A stretch of DNA of 63,421 nt from positions 1 to 63,421 of the forward strand of contig NZ_VEBF01000013.1 of the NCBI RefSeq assembly GCF_007676705.1, in the 5' to 3' direction. Below the pieces are notes generated by a model. That model worked only from the letters and a program-made list of their open reading frames with translations. It was not told where the DNA came from and did no database searches. Position numbers and translations under genes: made by a program. Below, in pieces: positions 61,120 to 63,421 of this stretch. The DNA comes from Paenibacillus xylanexedens. Its GTDB lineage: Bacteria > Bacillota > Bacilli > Paenibacillales > Paenibacillaceae. Numbering within the stretch: position 1 is the stretch's first letter; each line of letters begins with the position of its first letter.

Positions 61120-61581
61120 TCATTTACCGAGCAAAGATATTAACATCGCCTTCAACATTCTGGCACGAATTTGATCCCGGTAAGGAAGTTTGACCAATAT
61201 AACCTCTCTAGATACAGCCGCTCGCATCAACCCGGCTTCCCGCTTGCTCAAGAAGCGTGCTTCTTCCAGTTGATAGATCAGACCTTCGGCAGCAGTCTGC
61301 CCGATCTCATCACCAATACTATGGTGTAAATGATTATGCAGAGCTGATTGGGCCGGTAATTCAATGCGCTGTATGCGAACATAACCACCACCGCCGCGTT
61401 TACTCTCTACCAGGTATCCCTTCTCGAGGGTAAAACGTGTGCTGATGACATAATTGATCTGGGAAGGTACACATGAAAATTGATCTGCCAGATCATTACG
61501 CTGAATTTCAACCATTCCTTCGGGACTTTCATGCAAAATACTCTTCAGATATCGTTCGATAATATCAGAGATATTACGCAT
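61120..61581 (-). CDS. ctsR: class III stress gene repressor CtsR
   Basis: Encodes 153 residues: winged helix-turn-helix (DLADQFSCVPSQINYVISTRF) and the thermosensing glycine loop SKRGGGGYVRI (about 59-69). The C-terminal domain binds McsB/ClpC. It represses its own operon and clp genes. ATG 61581 has GGAGG eight bases upstream; a frame open to 61659 overlaps the leader. Confidence 0.97.
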   Translation of the reverse strand: MRNISDIIERYLKSILHESPEGMVEIQRNDLADQFSCVPSQINYVISTRFTLEKGYLVESKRGGGGYVRIQRIELPAQSALHNHLHHSIGDEIGQTAAEGLIYQLEEARFLSKREAGLMRAAVSREVILVKLPYRDQIRARMLKAMLISLLGK

Positions 61582-61651
61582 CCAATCATCCTCCACTGTC
61601 TGAAACGTTAAGTCAATAAGGACCCACACGCCCCCACAGAGTACACCTTCT

Positions 61652-61677
61652 CTACCCATTTAACCAATCCGGGAAAC
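61652..61677 (-). promoter_or_regulatory. sigma-B-like promoter upstream of ctsR
   Basis: On minus, GTTTCC (61672-61677), 14 bases and GGGTAG (61652-61657) resemble the general-stress consensus. B. subtilis ctsR has a sigma-B promoter, but many Paenibacillus lack sigma-B. Confidence 0.3.
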
Positions 61678-61836
61678 AGCGAATCTTGCTTCCACAGACG
61701 TCAACAGGAGAGCGAAGGAAGCACGAAGGTCCTTTAATATTCCCTTGATCCTCCGATGAAATGAATCCCGTATATTGGCGCTCATCCATCAGATTGCAGA
61801 AAGAAAAGCTACTTAAGTATTAAACCTTTAGTTGAC
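61652..61836 (-). other. structured 5' leader of ctsR
   Basis: About 250 bases separate the promoter from ctsR. On minus, TGCTTCC and GGAAGCA (about 61691-61726) can pair, as can TTCGCT copies. A 45-codon frame (61652-61789) spans it but has no ribosome-binding site. Its sequence is more GC-rich and patterned than neighbouring spacers; a conserved RNA or repeat is possible. Confidence 0.35.
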
Positions 61837-61853
61837 TTTGACTTTCTTTGACT
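61837..61853 (-). promoter_or_regulatory. CtsR operator
   Basis: On minus, two AGTCAAA heptads separated by three bases (GAA) form a canonical CtsR box just downstream of the -10. A third, imperfect heptad (AGTCAAC) overlaps at 61831-61837. Confidence 0.92.
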
Positions 61854-61861
61854 TTATAACC

Positions 61862-61889
61862 ATTATAGCATATTTTGTGGGTTTGCCAA
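61862..61889 (-). promoter_or_regulatory. sigma-A promoter of ctsR operon
   Basis: On minus, TTGGCA (61884-61889), 16 bases and TATAAT (61862-61867), directly upstream of the CtsR box so bound repressor would block it. Confidence 0.82.
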
Positions 61890-61940
61890 GTGGGGTCACT
61901 ATTCATTTTTTACGATTTTACACGAAATATTCGCCAGACA

Positions 61941-61973
61941 CAAAAAAACCTCTCCAAAATTGCCGGAGAAGTC
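61941..61973 (-). terminator. terminator of the acetyltransferase gene
   Basis: On minus, CTTCTCC, loop GGCAATTTT, GGAGAGG and a TTTTTTT run. Confidence 0.85.
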
Positions 61974-62042
61974 CATTTGTCTTACAATAACGCTGTATTT
62001 CTATATAAGATAATCATGTTAAATGAAGAAGAGAAATCGTAA

Positions 62043-63218
62043 TCAAAAGAAATCAAGCAAGTAGGTTTCCCGTTCAGGAATCGCTTGTTCCAAAGCCTTG
62101 ATTGCTACTTCTGGTCCTTGAATTCTTCCGATCCGTGCCATTTCCGTCGGTCTGCGATATCCCATTAACACCGCGGTAAGGGATTGAATATCCACCTTAA
62201 TGGTCTGATCATCATTGATTGGCTCGGATGTCTTCCATATGGACGCCGTTCCGTTCATTGCAACGTTTAATTGCCATACCCCTTCATTCCATGGAGCGTG
62301 GGCATCTTCTACCTGAAGAACAATCTGCACCGGTGAGTCCTGGCTTGCAAAGGGATACTGGGATATAAACTGCTCTACACTAACGATGCGTGCCATAAAA
62401 TAAGGTACAATCTCCTGTTGAATCCTTGGGTTATCCAATTGGAAAGCAAGCGTATCACTGGCTGGAGCCTGCAACGTCACTTCCTGAATCATGGAATCAT
62501 GATTGGCAATAAAGGTCCACAGCCCTTGCCTAGCCTCTTCATTCAGATAGATGATCTCTTTAATGGTAAATTTACTTTCCTTCACCTCATATAAGAGATA
62601 ACCTTGTGCTTCATCATTTTCATTGTAATATACAGCCTTCTGGCTGGTCCCATGAACAAGAACTGAATTTTCCCACCGTGCATCATCCCGGACCAAGGTT
62701 CCGTTATAACGCTCAGCATAAGTACTGTATACTTGCTTTAATGTGCTGAGACCCGGATCGCCACGCCGAATCGTTCCAGGTGTCGCTTTTTTCGAAGGCA
62801 AATGCGCTGTAGGCACTTTATATCGTTTAAATTCAACATAGGTCTCCCATCCGTATTTCCGATAGAAAGCAAAAGAGAAAGGATGCAAGAACGATATACT
62901 TTGTTTGTTACGGTTCATTTCTTCCAACGCATGCTTCAGCAGACCCGCTACCCAGCCTTTACGTCTATACTCTGGCCAGGTGGCTACACCAGCAATACCA
63001 CCCATCTCGAACGATCTACCATGAATATAAGTTTGAAAAGGGATAATGTGAAGTTTGGCTCCTAGTTGCCCTTCCTCGTATACTCCCCATATATCCTGTG
63101 ACGAAAACTGACTCCGCCGCTTTTCTTTTTGTTCTTCACTCATTACCACTTGAAAAGCATATTCGGAGAGTGCCATCGCTGGTTCAAAATCATTTACCGT
63201 CAATTTCTGAATTTCCAT
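62043..63218 (-). CDS. Eis-like GNAT N-acetyltransferase
   Basis: Encodes 391 residues: an N-terminal GNAT domain with GGIAGVATWPEYRRKGWVAG (about 72-91, the acetyl-CoA loop), a second GNAT-like domain and a C-terminal sterol-carrier-like domain, the Eis layout. The chain ends DFF with a free C-terminal carboxylate, which in Eis proteins acts in catalysis. Eis enzymes acetylate amines, including aminoglycosides; the substrate here is unknown. ATG 63218 with AGGATGAG/GGGGTG upstream. Single-gene unit between the rRNA operon and ctsR. Confidence 0.87.
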   Translation of the reverse strand: MEIQKLTVNDFEPAMALSEYAFQVVMSEEQKEKRRSQFSSQDIWGVYEEGQLGAKLHIIPFQTYIHGRSFEMGGIAGVATWPEYRRKGWVAGLLKHALEEMNRNKQSISFLHPFSFAFYRKYGWETYVEFKRYKVPTAHLPSKKATPGTIRRGDPGLSTLKQVYSTYAERYNGTLVRDDARWENSVLVHGTSQKAVYYNENDEAQGYLLYEVKESKFTIKEIIYLNEEARQGLWTFIANHDSMIQEVTLQAPASDTLAFQLDNPRIQQEIVPYFMARIVSVEQFISQYPFASQDSPVQIVLQVEDAHAPWNEGVWQLNVAMNGTASIWKTSEPINDDQTIKVDIQSLTAVLMGYRRPTEMARIGRIQGPEVAIKALEQAIPERETYLLDFF

Positions 63219-63366
63219 CTCATCCTGCACCCCGTTCTCTAGAATGTTGAGATCATTTTCATATGAAAGTCTGATACGCAATCTATGTATCCACTATGAG
63301 TGTGTCAGAGGATTCCTACAAAGTCAAATAAGAGATGCTTTCGCATCCCCTTAAATAAACAAATAA
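63219..63366 (-). other. spacer between 5S rRNA and the acetyltransferase gene
   Basis: Holds a small hairpin GATGC-GAAA-GCATC (about 63332-63346) with a GNRA loop. I see no convincing promoter, although a TTGACT lies at 63320-63325. Confidence 0.4.
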
Positions 63367-63401
63367 AAACCACCACCGAATAACATCGGCAGTGGTTCTT
63401 T
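63367..63401 (-). terminator. rRNA operon terminator
   Basis: On minus, ACCACTGCCGA, TGTTA loop, TCGGTGGTGGT with GU pairs, then TTTTATTTG, directly after the 5S 3' end. Confidence 0.85.
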
Positions 63402-63421
63402 GCTTGGCGGCGTCCTACTCT
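63402..63421 (-). rRNA. rrf: 5S ribosomal RNA, 3' end only
   Basis: The minus strand reads AGAGTAGGACGCCGCCAAGC, the standard Bacillales 5S 3' end. Only 20 bases are present; the rest lies beyond the window. A terminator follows. It is the end of an rRNA operon transcribed in the same direction as most genes here. Confidence 0.9.

Noticed and set aside
1..63421. CRISPR arrays, insertion sequences, prophage or tRNA genes
   Set aside because: I saw no regularly spaced repeats, transposase or integrase genes, or cloverleaf sequences. Apart from the gap at 7975-8720, the window is dense conserved core genes.

Overview
The window is typical Bacillales chromosome, most likely Paenibacillus. The evidence is moderate GC, strong GGAGG ribosome-binding sites, a full set of endospore genes (spoIIM-like, pdaB, kbaA, gerD, cwlD, sigH), McsA/McsB/CtsR/ClpC, a DisA diadenylate cyclase, a short zinc-type S14, and Bacillus-like gene order throughout. 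Nearly everything is read from the minus strand; only pdaB, gerD and one DUF1573-type gene are on plus.

Layout, in plus-strand coordinates. 1-350: leader and tandem promoters of a minus-strand rRNA operon whose 16S gene would lie just left of base 1. 477-6020: sporulation and germination block (small unknown gene, spoIIM-like, pdaB, kbaA, gerD, salA, cwlD). 6089-7974: sulfate assimilation pair sat-cysH. 7975-8720: gene-poor gap with unexplained purine-rich sequence. 8761-10589: rpsI, rplM, truA. 10750-26073: S10/spc/alpha superoperon (rpsJ down to rplQ, including secY, adk, map, infA, rpoA). 26511-31306: tuf, fusA, rpsG, rpsL, rplGB. 31514-43267: rpoC, rpoB, an RsmC-like methyltransferase, rplL, rplJ, rplA, rplK, nusG, secE, rpmG. 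43572-48277: sigH, rae1, rlmB, mrnC, cysS, cysE, the last two behind a cysteine T-box. 48816-56563: gltX, ispF, ispD, yacL, a plus-strand DUF1573-type gene, pssA, disA, radA. 56819-61581: clpC, mcsB, mcsA, ctsR behind a CtsR operator. 62043-63218: Eis-like acetyltransferase. 63402-63421: 3' end of a 5S rRNA, minus strand. Minus-strand transcription runs from high to low coordinates, so operon order is the reverse of this list.

The genes work together as the core of gene expression: RNA polymerase core, two elongation factors, about half of the ribosomal proteins, the Sec translocon, rRNA modification and processing enzymes, and two aminoacyl-tRNA synthetases. Regulation visible in the sequence includes an L10 leader, a Cys T-box, a CtsR heptad repeat, sigma-E and sigma-G type promoters on sporulation genes, and a possible attenuator before rpoB. 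Thirteen genes start with GTG or TTG, including rpoB, rpoC and rpoA.

I found no obviously new multi-gene system. The sequences that known features do not explain are intergenic: a nested stem-loop at 381-458, a purine-rich plus-strand stretch at 8440-8722, twin hairpins between infA and rpmJ, a 68-base interrupted palindrome between rpoC and rplGB, and a structured 5' leader before ctsR. Both ends of the window fall in rRNA operon sequence, so it may be one contig between two rrn repeats.
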